Source: Galaxea fascicularis (taxonomy: Eukaryota; Cnidaria; Anthozoa; Scleractinia; Euphylliidae). From it: 64,000 bases of DNA. The position numbers and the translations under genes are program-made. Every line of letters starts with the position of its first letter. Within the stretch, counting starts at the first letter, position 1. This document shows positions 36,081 to 49,018 of this stretch, in pieces. Below the pieces are notes generated by a model. It was not told the DNA's origin. It saw only the letters and a program-made list of their open reading frames with translations, and did not search any database. The DNA lies in assembly GCA_948470475.1 (NCBI GenBank), contig OX419337.1:6075574-6139573 (forward strand). The letters are read 5' to 3'.

Positions 36081-36611
36081 GATTTCTCTTCTTATTTCAG
36101 TCGTGTGCAAGATTGTAGCAAAGTTGAAATTTTGACCAAAACCCAAAGGGGGGACCACATGCTTTTGAGTCAAATTTTGAATTTGGCTTAAACTTTGCCT
36201 ATTTAAAAAAGGAACCTAGAAATCATGTCTAAATGCTTCCAAGAATTCCCACAACATGATTTCTCTTCTTATTTGAGTCGTGTGCAAGATTGTAGCAAAG
36301 TTGAAATTTTGACCAAAACCCAAAGGGGGGACCACATTCTTTTGAGTCAAATTTTGAATTTGGCTTAAACTTTGCCTATTTCAAAAAGGAACCTAGAAAT
36401 CATGTGTAAATGGATCCAAGAACTCCCACAACATGATTTCTATTCTTATTTGAGCTGTGTGCAAGATTTTAGCAAAGTTGAAATTTTGACCAAAACCCAA
36501 AGGGAGGACCACATGCTTTTGAGTCAAATTTTGAATTTGGCTTAAACTTTGTCTATTTCAAAAAGGAACCTAGAAATCATGTGTAAATGCTTCCAAGAAC
36601 TTCCACAACAG
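36081..36611 (+). repeat. 3-monomer repeat (531 bp), second copy
   Basis: The joining monomer reads ACAGGATTTCTCTTC, combining the left side of the unit at about 36600 (ACAGGATTTCTAGTC) with the right side of the one at about 35545 (ACATGATTTCTCTTC). The exchange point is thereby confined to seven bases, 36081-36087. Confidence 0.85.
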
Positions 36612-37385
36612 GATTTCTAGTCTTATTTGAGCTGTGTGCAAGATTTTAGCAAAGGTGAAATTTTGACCAAAACCCAAAGGGGGGACCACATGCTTTTGAG
36701 TCCAATTTTGAATTTGGCTTAAACTTTGCCTATTTCAAAAAGGAACCTAGAAATCATGTGTAAATGCTTCCAAGAACTCCCACAACATGATTTCTATTCT
36801 TATTTGAGCTGTGTGCAAGATTTTAGCAAAGTTGAAATTTTGACCAAAACCCAAAGGGGGGACCACATGCTTTTGAGTCAAATTTTGAATTTGGCTTAAA
36901 CTTTTTCTATTTCAAAAAGGAACCTAGAAATCATGTCTAAATGCTTCCAAGAACTCCCACAACATGATTTCTCTTCTTATTTGAGTCGTGTGCAAGATTG
37001 TAGCAAAGTTGAAATTTTGACCAAAACCCAAAGGGGGGACCACATGCTTTTGAGTCAAATTTTGAATTTGGCTTAAACTTTGCCTATTTTAAAAAGGAAC
37101 CTAGAAATCATGTGTAAATGCTTCCAAGAACTCCCACAACATGATTTCTATTCTTGTTTGAGCTGTGTGCAAGATTGTAGCAAAGTTGAAATTTTGACCA
37201 AAACTCAAAGGGGGGACCACATGCTTTTGAGTCAAATTTTGAATTTGGCTTAAACTTTGCCTATTTCAAAAAGTAACCTAGAAATCATGTCTAAATGCTT
37301 CCAAGAACTCCCACAACATGATTTCTATTCTTATTTTAGCTGTGTGCAAGATTTTAGCAAAGTTGAAATTTTGACCAAAACCCAA
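36085..37385 (+). repeat. Recurrent 8-monomer cassette, copy A
   Basis: Ordered variants: TTATTTCAGTCG; AGAATTCCC with ACATTCTTTT; GGATCC with AAAGGGAGG (36412); ACTTCCACAACAGG with AAAGGTGAAA and GTCCAATTTTG; a standard unit ending in CTTTTTCTATT; TCTCTTCTT with GAGTCGTG; the TTTTAAAAAGG/TTCTTGTTTGAG/AAAACTCAAAGG unit; AAAAAGTAACC with TTATTTTAGCTG. This order recurs, whole or in part, five more times downstream. Confidence 0.8.
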
Positions 37386-38916
37386 AGGGGGGACCACATG
37401 CTTTTGAGTCAAATTTTGAATTTGGCTTAAACTTTGCCTATTTCAAAAAGGAACCTAGAAATCATGTCTAAATGCTTCCAAGAACTCCCACAACATGATT
37501 TCTATTCTTATTTGAGCTGTGTGCAAGATTTTAGCAAAGTTGAAATTTTGACCAAAACCCAACGGGGGGACCACATGCTTTTGAGTCAAATTTTGAATTT
37601 GGCTTAAACTTTGCCTATTTCAAAAAGGAACCTAGAAATCATGTCTAAATGCTTCCAAGAACTCCCACAACATGATTTCTATTCTTATTTGAGCTGTGTG
37701 CAAGATTTTAGCAAAGTTGAAATTTTGACCAAAACCCAAAGGGGGGACCACATGCTTTTCAGTCAAATTTTGAATTTGGCTTAAACTTTGCCTATTTCAA
37801 AAAGTAACCTAGAAATCATGTCTAAATGCTTCCAAGAACTCCCACAACATGATTTCTATTCTTATTTTAGCTGTGTGCAAGATTTTAGCAAAGTTGAAAT
37901 TTTGACCAAAACCCAAAGGGGGGACCACATGCTTTTGAGTCAAATTTTGAATTTGGCTTAAACTTTGCCTATTTTAAAAAGGAACCTAGAAATCATGTGT
38001 AAATGCTTCCAAGAACTCCCACAACATGATTTCTATTCTTGTTTGAGCTGTGTGCAAGATTGTAGCAAAGTTGAAATTTTGACCAAAACTCAAAGGGGGG
38101 ACCACATGCTTTTGAGTCAAATTTTGAATTTGGCTTAAACTTTGCCTATTTCAAAAAGTAACCTAGAAATCATGTCTAAATGCTTCCAAGAACTCCCACA
38201 ACATGATTTCTATTCTTATTTTAGCTGTGTGCAAGATTTTAGCAAAGTTGAAATTTTGACCAAAACCCAAAGGGGGGACCACATGCTTTTGAGTCAAATT
38301 TTGAATTTGGCTTAAACTTTGCCTATTTCAAAAAGGAACCTAGAAATCATGTCTAAATGCTTCCAAGAACTCCCACAACATGATTTCTATTCTTATTTGA
38401 GCTGTGTGCAAGATTTTAGCAAAGTTGAAATTTTGACCAAAACCCAAAGGGAGGACCACATGCTTTTGAGTCAAATTTTGAATTTGGCTTAAACTTTGCC
38501 TATTTCAAAAAGGAACCTAGAAATCATGTGTAAATGCTTCCAAGAACTCCCACAACATGATTTCTATTCTTATTTGAGCTGTGTGCAAGATTGTAGCAAA
38601 GTTGAAATTTTGACCAAAACCCAAAGGGGGGACCACATGCTTTTGAGTCAAATTTTGAATTTGGCTTAAACTTTGCCTATTTCAAAAAGGAACCTAGAAA
38701 TCATGTGTAAATGCTTCCAAGAACTCCCACAACATGATTTCTATTCTTATTTGAGCTGTGTGCAAGATTTTAGCAAAGTTGAAATTTTGACCAAAACCCA
38801 AAGGGGGGACCACATGCTTTTGAGTCAAATTTTGAATTTGGCTTAAACTTTGCCTGTTTCAAAAAGGAACCTAGAAATCATGTGTAAATGCTTCCAAGAA
38901 CTCCCACAACATGATT
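37386..38916 (+). repeat. Full-length monomers between cassettes A and B
   Basis: Units with AAAAAGTAACC at about 37271, 37802 and 38156 (531 and 354 bp apart) show small two- and three-monomer duplications. CCCAACGGGGGG appears near 37560. One unit has TTTGCCTGTTTC (near 38853). No short units or genes. Confidence 0.75.
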
Positions 38917-40214
38917 TCTCTTCTTATTTCAGTCGTGTGCAAGATTGTAGCAAAGTTGAAATTTTGACCAAAACCCAAAGGGGGGACCACATGCTTTTGA
39001 GTCAAATTTTGAATTTGGCTTAAACTTTGCCTATTTAAAAAAGGAACCTAGAAATCATGTCTAAATGCTTCCAAGAATTCCCACAACATGATTTCTCTTC
39101 TTATTTGAGTCGTGTGCAAGATTGTAGCAAAGTTGAAATTTTGACCAAAACCCAAAGGGGGGACCACATTCTTTTGAGTCAAATTTTGAATTTGGCTTAA
39201 ACTTTGCCTATTTCAAAAAGGAACCTAGAAATCATGTGTAAATGGATCCAAGAACTCCCACAACATGATTTCTATTCTTATTTGAGCTGTGTGCAAGATT
39301 TTAGCAAAGTTGAAATTTTGACCAAAACCCAAAGGGAGGACCACATGCTTTTGAGTCAAATTTTGAATTTGGCTTAAACTTTGTCTATTTCAAAAAGGAA
39401 CCTAGAAATCATGTGTAAATGCTTCCAAGAACTTCCACAACATGATTTCTAGTCTTATTTGAGCTGTGTGCAAGATTTTAGCAAAGGTGAAATTTTGACC
39501 AAAACCCAAAGGGGGGACCACATGCTTTTGAGTCCAATTTTGAATTTGGCTTAAACTTTGCCTATTTCAAAAAGGAACCTAGAAATCATGTGTAAATGCT
39601 TCCAAGAACTCCCACAACATGATTTCTATTCTTATTTGAGCTGTGTGCAAGATTTTAGCAAAGTTGAAATTTTGACCAAAACCCAAAGGGGGGACCACAT
39701 GCTTTTGAGTCAAATTTTGAATTTGGCTTAAACTTTTTCTATTTCAAAAAGGAACCTAGAAATCATGTCTAAATGCTTCCAAGAACTCCCACAACATGAT
39801 TTCTCTTCTTATTTGAGTCGTGTGCAAGATTGTAGCAAAGTTGAAATTTTGACCAAAACCCAAAGGGGGGACCACATGCTTTTGAGTCAAATTTTGAATT
39901 TGGCTTAAACTTTGCCTATTTTAAAAAGGAACCTAGAAATCATGTGTAAATGCTTCCAAGAACTCCCACAACATGATTTCTATTCTTGTTTGAGCTGTGT
40001 GCAAGATTGTAGCAAAGTTGAAATTTTGACCAAAACTCAAAGGGGGGACCACATGCTTTTGAGTCAAATTTTGAATTTGGCTTAAACTTTGCCTATTTCA
40101 AAAAGTAACCTAGAAATCATGTCTAAATGCTTCCAAGAACTCCCACAACATGATTTCTATTCTTATTTTAGCTGTGTGCAAGATTTTAGCAAAGTTGAAA
40201 TTTTGACCAAAACC
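38917..40214 (+). repeat. Recurrent 8-monomer cassette, copy B
   Basis: Copy A shifted by 2,832 bp (16 x 177): GGATCC at 39244 and AAAGGTG at 39483. It differs by ACATGATTTCTAG where copy A has ACAGGATTTCTAG, which restores the right dyad arm. Confidence 0.8.
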
Positions 40215-41404
40215 CAACGGGGGGACCACATGCTTTTGAGTCAAATTTTGAATTTGGCTTAAACTTTGCCTATTTCAAAAAGGAACCTAGAAATCATGTC
40301 TAAATGCTTCCAAGAACTCCCACAACATGATTTCTATTCTTATTTGAGCTGTGTGCAAGATTTTAGCAAAGTTGAAATTTTGACCAAAACCCAAAGGGGG
40401 GACCACATGCTTTTGAGTCAAATTTTGAATTTGGCTTAAACTTTGCCTATTTCAAAAAGGAACCTAGAAATCATGTCTAAATGCTTCCAAGAACTCCCAC
40501 AACATGATTTCTATTCTTATTTGAGCTGTGTGCAAGATTTTAGCAAAGTTGAAATTTTGACCAAAACCCAAAGGGGGGACCACATGCTTTTGAGTCAAAT
40601 TTTGAATTTGGCTTAAACTTTGCCTATTTTAAAAAGGAACCTAGAAATCATGTGTAAATGCTTCCAAGAACTCCCACAACATGATTTCTATTCTTGTTTG
40701 AGCTGTGTGCAAGATTGTAGCAAAGTTGAAATTTTGACCAAAACTCAAAGGGGGGACCACATGCTTTTCAGTCAAATTTTGAATTTGGCTTAAACTTTGC
40801 CTATTTCAAAAAGGAACCTAGAAATCATGTCTAAATGCTTCCAAGAACTCCCACAACATGATTTCTATTTTTATTTGAGCTGTGTGCAAGATTTTAGCAA
40901 AGTTGAAATTTTGACCAAAACCCAAAGGGGGCACCACATGCTTTTGAGTCAAATTTTGAATTTGGCTTAAACTTTGCCTATTTTAAAAAGGAACCTAGAA
41001 ATCATGTGTAAATGCTTCCAAGAACTCCCACAACATGATTTCTATTCTTGTTTGAGCTGTGTGCAAGATTGTAGCAAAGTTGAAATTTTGACCAAAACTC
41101 AAAGGGGGGACCACATGCTTTTGAGTCAAATTTTGAATTTGGCTTAAACTTTGCCTATTTCAAAAAGGAACCTAGAAATCATGTCTAAATGCTTCCAAGA
41201 ACTCCCACAACATGATTTCTATTTTTATTTTAGCTGTGTCCAAGATTTTAGCAAAGTTGAAATTTTGACCAAAACCCAAAGGGGGCACCACATGCTTTTG
41301 AGTCAAATTTTGAATTTGGCTTAAACTTTGCCTATTTCAAAAAGGAACCTAGAAATCATGTGTAAATGCTTCCAAGAACTCCCACAACATGATTTCTATT
41401 CTTA
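40215..41404 (+). repeat. Full-length monomers with GGGGGCACC variants
   Basis: GGGGGCACC units (GCACC at 40931 and 41285, two monomers apart) alternate with GTTTGAG-type units. TATTTTTATTT variants and a single GCTGTGTCC (near 41236) are also present. No gene. Confidence 0.75.
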
Positions 41405-42466
41405 TTTGAGCTGTGTGCAAGATTTTAGCAAAGTTGAAATTTTGACCAAAACCCAAAGGGGGGACCACATGCTTTTGAGTCAAATTTTGAATTTGGCTTA
41501 AACTTTGCCTATTTCAAAAAGGAACCTAGAAATCATGTCTAAATGCTTCCAAGAACTCCCACAACATGATTTCTATTCTTATTTGAGCTGTGTGCAAGAT
41601 TTTAGCAAAGTTGAAATTTTGACCAAAACCCAAAGGGGGGACCACATGCTTTTGAGTCAAATTTTGAATTTGGCTTAAACTTTGCCTATTTTAAAAAGGA
41701 ACCTAGAAATCATGTGTAAATGCTTCCAAGAACTCCCACAACATGATTTCTATTCTTGTTTGAGCTGTGTGCAAGATTGTAGCAAAGTTGAAATTTTGAC
41801 CAAAACTCAAAGGGGGGACCACATGCTTTTGAGTCAAATTTTGAATTTGGCTTAAACTTTGCCTATTTCAAAAAGGAACCTAGAAATCATGTCTAAATGC
41901 TTCCAAGAACTCCCACAACATGATTTCTATTTTTATTTTAGCTGTGTGCAAGATTTTAGCAAAGTTGAAATTTTGACCAAAACCCAAAGGGGGCACCACA
42001 TGCTTTTGAGTCAAATTTTGAATTTGGCTTAAACTTTGCCTATTTCAAAAAGGAACCTAGAAATCATGTGTAAATGCTTCCAAGAACTCCCACAACATGA
42101 TTTCTATTCTTATTTGAGCTGTGTGCAAGATTTTAGCAAAGTTGAAATTTTGACCAAAACCCAAAGGGGGGACCACATGCTTTTCAGTCAAATTTTGAAT
42201 TTGGCTTAAACTTTGCCTATTTCAAAAAGGAACCTAGAAATCATGTCTAAATGCTTCCAAGAACTCCCACAACATGATTTCTATTCTTATTTGAGCTGTG
42301 TGCAAGATTTTAGCAAAGTTGAAATTTTGACCAAAACCCAAAGGGGGGACCACATTCTTTTGAGTCAAATTTTGAATTTGGCTTAAACTTTGCCTATTTC
42401 AAAAAGGAACCTAGAAATCATGTGTAAATGGATCCAAGAACTCCCACAACAAGATTTCTCTTCTTA
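41405..42466 (+). repeat. 6-monomer repeat (1,062 bp) of the right half, first copy
   Basis: GCACC at 41993, TTTTCAGTC near 42182 and ACATTCTTTT near 42353 each recur 1,062 bp later. The GGATCC unit at its end reads ACAAGATTTCTCTTC, breaking the dyad arm, while its partner in the next copy reads ACATGATTTCTATTC. Confidence 0.8.
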
Positions 42467-43512
42467 TTTGAGCTGTGTGCAAGATTTTAGCAAAGTTGAA
42501 ATTTTGACCAAAACCCAAAGGGGGGACCACATGCTTTTGAGTCAAATTTTGAATTTGGCTTAAACTTTGCCTATTTCAAAAAGGAACCTAGAAATCATGT
42601 CTAAATGCTTCCAAGAACTCCCACAACATGATTTCTATTCTTATTTGAGCTGTGTGCAAGATTTTAGCAAAGTTGAAATTTTGACCAAAACCCAAAGGGG
42701 GGACCACATGCTTTTGAGTCAAATTTTGAATTTGGCTTAAACTTTGCCTATTTTAAAAAGGAACCTAGAAATCATGTGTAAATGCTTCCAAGAACTCCCA
42801 CAACATGATTTCTATTCTTGTTTGAGCTGTGTGCAAGATTGTAGCAAAGTTGAAATTTTGACCAAAACTCAAAGGGGGGACCACATGCTTTTGAGTCAAA
42901 TTTTGAATTTGGCTTAAACTTTGCCTATTTCAAAAAGGAACCTAGAAATCATGTCTAAATGCTTCCAAGAACTCCCACAACATGATTTCTATTTTTATTT
43001 TAGCTGTGTGCAAGATTTTAGCAAAGTTGAAATTTTGACCAAAACCCAAAGGGGGCACCACATGCTTTTGAGTCAAATTTTGAATTTGGCTTAAACTTTG
43101 CCTATTTCAAAAAGGAACCTAGAAATCATGTGTAAATGCTTCCAAGAACTCCCACAACATGATTTCTATTCTTATTTGAGCTGTGTGCAAGATTTTAGCA
43201 AAGTTGAAATTTTGACCAAAACCCAAAGGGGGGACCACATGCTTTTCAGTCAAATTTTGAATTTGGCTTAAACTTTGCCTATTTCAAAAAGGAACCTAGA
43301 AATCATGTCTAAATGCTTCCAAGAACTCCCACAACATGATTTCTATTCTTATTTGAGCTGTGTGCAAGATTTTAGCAAAGTTGAAATTTTGACCAAAACC
43401 CAAAGGGGGGACCACATTCTTTTGAGTCAAATTTTGAATTTGGCTTAAACTTTGCCTATTTCAAAAAGGAACCTAGAAATCATGTGTAAATGGATCCAAG
43501 AACTCCCACAAC
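42467..43512 (+). repeat. 6-monomer repeat of the right half, second copy
   Basis: GCACC at 43055, TTTTCAGTC near 43244, ACATTCTTTT near 43415. It merges at its right end into cassette copy C. Different monomers make up this 6-mer and the one at 3388, so equal length is a coincidence of number only. Confidence 0.8.
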
Positions 43513-44470
43513 ATGATTTCTATTCTTATTTGAGCTGTGTGCAAGATTTTAGCAAAGTTGAAATTTTGACCAAAACCCAAAGAGAGGACCACATGCTTTT
43601 GAGTCAAATTTTGAATTTGGCTTAAACTTTGTCTATTTCAAAAAGGAACCTAGAAATCATGTGTAAATGCTTCCAAGAACTTCCACAACAGGATTTCTAG
43701 TCTTATTTGAGATGTGTCCAAGATTTTAGCAAAGGTGAAATTTTGACCAAAACCCAAAGGGGGGACCACATGCTTTTGAGTCCAATTTTGAATTTGGCTT
43801 AAACTTTGCCTATTTCAAAAAGGAACCTAGAAATCATGTGTAAATGCTTCCAAGAACTCCCACAACATGATTTCTATTCTTATTTGAGCTGTGTGCAAGA
43901 TTTTAGCAAAGTTGAAATTTTGACCAAAACCCAAAGGGGGGACCACATGCTTTTGAGTCAAATTTTGAATTTGGCTTAAACTTTTTCTATTTCAAAAAGG
44001 AACCTAGAAATCATGTCTAAATGCTTCCAAGAACTCCCACAACATGATTTCTCTTCTTATTTGAGTCGTGTGCAAGATTGTAGCAAAGTTGAAATTTTGA
44101 CCAAAACCCAAAGGGGGGACCACATGCTTTTGAGTCAAATTTTGAATTTGGCTTAAACTTTGCCTATTTTAAAAAGGAACCTAGAAATCATGTGTAAATG
44201 CTTCCAAGAACTCCCACAACATGATTTCTATTCTTGTTTGAGCTGTGTGCAAGATTGTAGCAAAGTTGAAATTTTGACCAAAACTCAAAGGGGGGACCAC
44301 ATGCTTTTGAGTCAAATTTTGAATTTGGCTTAAACTTTGCCTATTTCAAAAAGTAACCTAGAAATCATGTCTAAATGCTTCCAAGAACTCCCACAACATG
44401 ATTTCTATTCTTATTTTAGCTGTGTGCAAGATTTTAGCAAAGTTGAAATTTTGACCAAAACCCAACGGGG
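43405..44470 (+). repeat. Recurrent 8-monomer cassette, copy C (left part missing)
   Basis: GGATCC at 43492 is 4,248 bp (24 x 177) after that of copy B and AAAGGTG at 43731 shows the same offset. Private changes: AAAGAGAGG, GAGATGTGTCC. The TTATTTCAGTCG and AGAATTCCC units are absent. It ends with AAAAAGTAACC and CCCAACGGGG as in copy B. Confidence 0.78.
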
Positions 44471-45038
44471 GGACCACATGCTTTTGAGTCAAATTTTGAA
44501 TTTGGCTTAAACTTTGCCTATTTCAAAAAGGAACCTAGAAATCATGTGTAAATGGATCCAAGAACTCCCACAACATGATTTCTCTTCTTATTTGAGCTGT
44601 GTGCAAGATTTTAGCAAAGTTGAAATTTTGACCAAAACCCAAAGGGGGGACCACATGCTTTTGAGTCAAATTTTGAATTTGGCTTAAACTTTGCCTATTT
44701 CAAAAAGGAACCTAGAAATCATGTCTAAATGCTTCCAAGAACTCCCACAACATGATTTCTATTCTTATTTGAGCTGTGTGCAAGATTTTAGCAAAGTTGA
44801 AATTTTGACCAAAACCCAAAGGGGGGACCACATGCTTTTGAGTCAAATTTTGAATTTGGCTTAAACTTTGCCTATTTTAAAAAGGAACCTAGAAATCATG
44901 TGTAAATGCTTCCAAGAACTCCCACAACATGATTTCTATTCTTATTTGACCTGTGTGCAAGATTGTAGCAAAGTTGAAATTTTGACCAAAACCCAAAGGG
45001 GGGACCACATGCTTTTGAGTCAAATTTTGAATTTGGCT
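44471..45038 (+). repeat. Full-length monomers leading into the short-unit modules
   Basis: Three units: a GGATCC unit with TCTCTTC (about 44554), a CATGTCTAAATG unit and a TTTTAAAAAGG unit with GACCTG and GATTGTAG. The last always precedes the short-unit pair in this part of the array. Confidence 0.75.
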
Positions 45039-45325
45039 TAAACTTTGCCTATCATGTGTAAATGCTTCCAAGAACTCCATTTTTGACCAAATTTTTTGAC
45101 CAATTTTTGAATTTTGACCAATACCCAAAGGGGGGACCACATGCTTTTTAGTCAAATTTTGAATTTGGCTTAAACTTTGCCTATCATGTGTAAATGCTTG
45201 CAAGAACTCCCACAACATGATTTCTATTCTTATTTGAGCTGTGTGGAAGATTGTAGCAAAGTTGAAATTTGACCAAAACCCAAAGGGGGGACCACATGCT
45301 GTTGAGTCAAATTTTGAATTTGGCT
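45039..45325 (+). repeat. Short-unit pair: 132-bp hybrid plus 155-bp monomer
   Basis: Hybrid 45039-45170 (with CCAATACCC and CTTTTTAGTC), short unit 45171-45325 with GCTTGCAAG and TGTGTGGAAG. First of four modules spaced 641, 1,526 and 1,349 bp apart, which are 4, 9 and 8 monomers less 67 bp each. The 109-codon minus-strand frame 44889-45218 crosses it. Confidence 0.9.
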
Positions 45326-45679
45326 TAAACTTTGCCTATTTCAAAAAGGAACCTAGAAATCATGTGTAAATCTATCCAAGAACTCCCACAACATGAGTTC
45401 TATTCTTATTTGACCTGTGTGCAAGATTTTAGCAAAGTTGAAATTTTGACCAAAACCCAAAGGGGGGACCACATGCTTTTCAGTCAAATTTTGAATTTGG
45501 CTTAAACTTTGCCTATTTCAAAAAGGAACCTAGAAATCATGTCTAAATGCTTCCAAGAACTCCCACAACATGATTTCTATTCTTATTTGAGCTGTGTGCA
45601 AGATTTTAGCAAAGTTGAAAGTTTGACCAAAACCCAAAGGGGGGACCACATGCTTTTGAGTCAAATTTTGAATTTGGCT

Positions 45680-45966
45680 TAAACTTTGCCTATCATGTGT
45701 AAATGCTTCCAAGAACTCCATTTTTGACCAAATTTTTTGACCAATTTTTGAATTTTGACCAAAACCCAAAGGGGGGACCACATGCTTTTTAGTCAAATTT
45801 TGAATTTGGCTTAAACTTTGCCTATCATGTGTAAATGCTTGCAAGAACTCCCACAACATGATTTCTATTCTTATTTGAGCTGTGTGGAAGATTGTAGCAA
45901 AGTTGAAATTTGACCAAAACCCAAAGGGGGGACCACATGCTTTTGAGTCAAATTTTGAATTTGGCT
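45680..45966 (+). repeat. Short-unit pair: 132-bp hybrid plus 155-bp monomer
   Basis: Hybrid 45680-45811, short unit 45812-45966. It is preceded by a CATGTCTAAATG unit with GAAAGTTTGACC instead of the usual TTTTAAAAAGG/GACCTG unit, so the 641-bp module is a chimera. Confidence 0.9.
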
Positions 45967-47205
45967 TAAACTTTGCCTATTTCAAAAAGGAACCTAGAAA
46001 TCATGTGTAAATCTATCCAAGAACTCCCACAACATGAGTTCTATTCTTATTTGACCTGTGTGCAAGATTTTAGCAAAGTTGAAATTTTGACCAAAACCCA
46101 AAGGGGGGACCACATGCTTTTCAGTCAAATTTTGAATTTGGCTTAAACTTTGCCTATTTCAAAAAGGAACCTAGAAATCATGTCTAAATGCTTCCAAGAA
46201 CTCCCACAACATGATTTCTATTCTTATTTGAGCTGTGTGCAAGATTTTAGCAAAGTTGAAATTTTGACCAAAACCCAAAGGGGGGACCACATGCTTTTGA
46301 GTCAAATTTTGAATTTGGCTTAAACTTTGCCTATTTCAAAAAGGAACCTAGAAATCATGTGTAAATGCTTCCAAGAACTCCCACAACATGATTTCTATTC
46401 TTATTTGAGCTGTGTGCAAGATTTTAGCAAAGTTGAAATTTTGACCAAAACCCAAAGGGGGGACCACATGCTTTTGAGTCAAATTTTGAATTTGGCTTAA
46501 ACTTTGCCTATTTCAAAAAGGAACCTAGAAATCATGTCTAAATGCTTCCAAGAACTCCCACAACATGATTTCTATTCTTATTTGAGCTGTGTGCAAGATT
46601 TTAGCAAAGTTGAAATTTTGACCAAAACCCAAAGGGGGGACCACATGCTTTTGAGTCAAATTTTGAATTTGGCTTAAACTTTGCCTATTTTAAAAAGGAA
46701 CCTAGAAATCATGTGTAAATGCTTCCAAGAACTCCCACAACATGATTTCTATTCTTATTTGAGCTGTGTGCAAGATTTTAGCAAAGTTGAAATTTTGACC
46801 AAAACCCAAAGGGGGGACCACATGCTTTTGAGTCAAATTTTGAATTTGGCTTAAACTTTGCCTATTTCAAAAAGGAACCTAGAAATCATGTCTAAATGCT
46901 TCCAAGAACTCCCACAACATGATTTCTATTCTTATTTGAGCTGTGTGCAAGATTTTAGCAAAGTTGAAATTTTGACCAAAACCCAAAGGGGGGACCACAT
47001 GCTTTTGAGTCAAATTTTGAATTTGGCTTAAACTTTGCCTATTTTAAAAAGGAACCTAGAAATCATGTGTAAATGCTTCCAAGAACTCCCACAACATGAT
47101 TTCTATTCTTATTTGACCTGTGTGCAAGATTGTAGCAAAGTTGAAATTTTGACCAAAACCCAAAGGGGGGACCACATGCTTTTGAGTCAAATTTTGAATT
47201 TGGCT
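45967..47205 (+). repeat. Full-length monomers between short-unit pairs
   Basis: Seven units: AAATCTATCC with GAGTTC and GACCTG first, then alternating CATGTCTAAATG and CATGTGTAAATG units, ending with the TTTTAAAAAGG/GACCTG unit. No gene. Confidence 0.78.
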
Positions 47206-47492
47206 TAAACTTTGCCTATCATGTGTAAATGCTTCCAAGAACTCCATTTTTGACCAAATTTTTTGACCAATTTTTGAATTTTGACCAAAACCCAAAGGGG
47301 GGACCACATGCTTTTTAGTCAAATTTTGAATTTGGCTTAAACTTTGCCTATCATGTGTAAATGCTTGCAAGAACTCCCACAACATGATTTCTATTCTTAT
47401 TTGAGCTGTGTGGAAGATTGTAGCAAAGTTGAAATTTGACCAAAACCCAAAGGGGGGACCACATGCTTTTGAGTCAAATTTTGAATTTGGCT
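47206..47492 (+). repeat. Short-unit pair: 132-bp hybrid plus 155-bp monomer
   Basis: Hybrid 47206-47337, short unit 47338-47492. Same variants as the pair at 45039 except that CCAATACCC is the normal CCAAAACCC. Confidence 0.9.
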
Positions 47493-48554
47493 TAAACTTT
47501 GCCTATTTCAAAAAGGAACCTAGAAATCATGTGTAAATCTATCCAAGAACTCCCACAACATGAGTTCTATTCTTATTTGACCTGTGTGCAAGATTTTAGC
47601 AAAGTTGAAATTTTGACCAAAACCCAAAGGGGGGACCACATGCTTTTCAGTCAAATTTTGAATTTGGCTTAAACTTTGCCTATTTCAAAAAGGAACCTAG
47701 AAATCATGTCTAAATGCTTCCAAGAACTCCCACAACATGATTTCTATTCTTATTTGAGCTGTGTGCAAGATTTTAGCAAAGTTGAAATTTTGACCAAAAC
47801 CCAAAGGGGGGACCACATGCTTTTGAGTCAAATTTTGAATTTGGCTTAAACTTTGCCTATTTCAAAAAGGAACCTAGAAATCATGTCTAAATGCTTCCAA
47901 GAACTCCCACAACATGATTTCTATTCTTATTTGAGCTGTGTGCAAGATTTTAGCAAAGTTGAAATTTTGACCAAAACCCAAAGGGGGGACCACATGCTTT
48001 TGAGTCAAATTTTGAATTTGGCTTAAACTTTGCCTATTTCAAAAAGGAACCTAGAAATCATGTGTAAATGCTTCCAAGAACTCCCACAACATGATTTCTA
48101 TTCTTATTTGAGCTGTGTGCAAGATTTTAGCAAAGTTGAAATTTTGACCAAAACCCAAAGGGGGGACCACATGCTTTTGAGTCAAATTTTGAATTTGGCT
48201 TAAACTTTGCCTATTTCAAAAAGGAACCTAGAAATCATGTCTAAATGCTTCCAAGAACTCCCACAACATGATTTCTATTCTTATTTGAGCTGTGTGCAAG
48301 ATTTTAGCAAAGTTGAAATTTTGACCAAAACCCAAAGGGGGGACCACATGCTTTTGAGTCAAATTTTGAATTTGGCTTAAACTTTGCCTATTTTAAAAAG
48401 GAACCTAGAAATCATGTGTAAATGCTTCCAAGAACTCCCACAACATGATTTCTATTCTTATTTGACCTGTGTGCAAGATTGTAGCAAAGTTGAAATTTTG
48501 ACCAAAACCCAAAGGGGGGACCACATGCTTTTGAGTCAAATTTTGAATTTGGCT
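47493..48554 (+). repeat. Full-length monomers between short-unit pairs
   Basis: Six units (1,062 bp) with the same order as the previous interval less one monomer, consistent with a one-monomer gain or loss between modules. Confidence 0.78.
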
Positions 48555-48841
48555 TAAACTTTGCCTATCATGTGTAAATGCTTCCAAGAACTCCATTTTT
48601 GACCAAATTTTTTGACCAATTTTTGAATTTTGACCAAAACCCAAAGGGGGGACCACATGCTTTTTAGTCAAATTTTGAATTTGGCTTAAACTTTGCCTAT
48701 CATGTGTAAATGCTTGCAAGAACTCCCACAACATGATTTCTATTCTTATTTGAGCTGTGTGGAAGATTGTAGCAAAGTTGAAATTTGACCAAAACCCAAA
48801 GGGGGGACCACATGCTTTTGAGTCAAATTTTGAATTTGGCT
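48555..48841 (+). repeat. Short-unit pair: 132-bp hybrid plus 155-bp monomer
   Basis: Hybrid 48555-48686, short unit 48687-48841. It is followed after one full unit by another 155-bp unit; this three-part arrangement recurs at 59395-60013. Confidence 0.9.
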
Positions 48842-49018
48842 TAAACTTTGCCTATTTCAAAAAGGAACCTAGAAATCATGTGTAAATCTATCCAAGAACT
48901 CCCACAACATGAGTTCTATTCTTATTTGACCTGTGTGCAAGATTTTAGGAAAGTTGAAATTTTGACCAAAACCCAAAGGGGGGACCACATGCTTTTGAGT
49001 CAAATTTTGAATTTGGCT

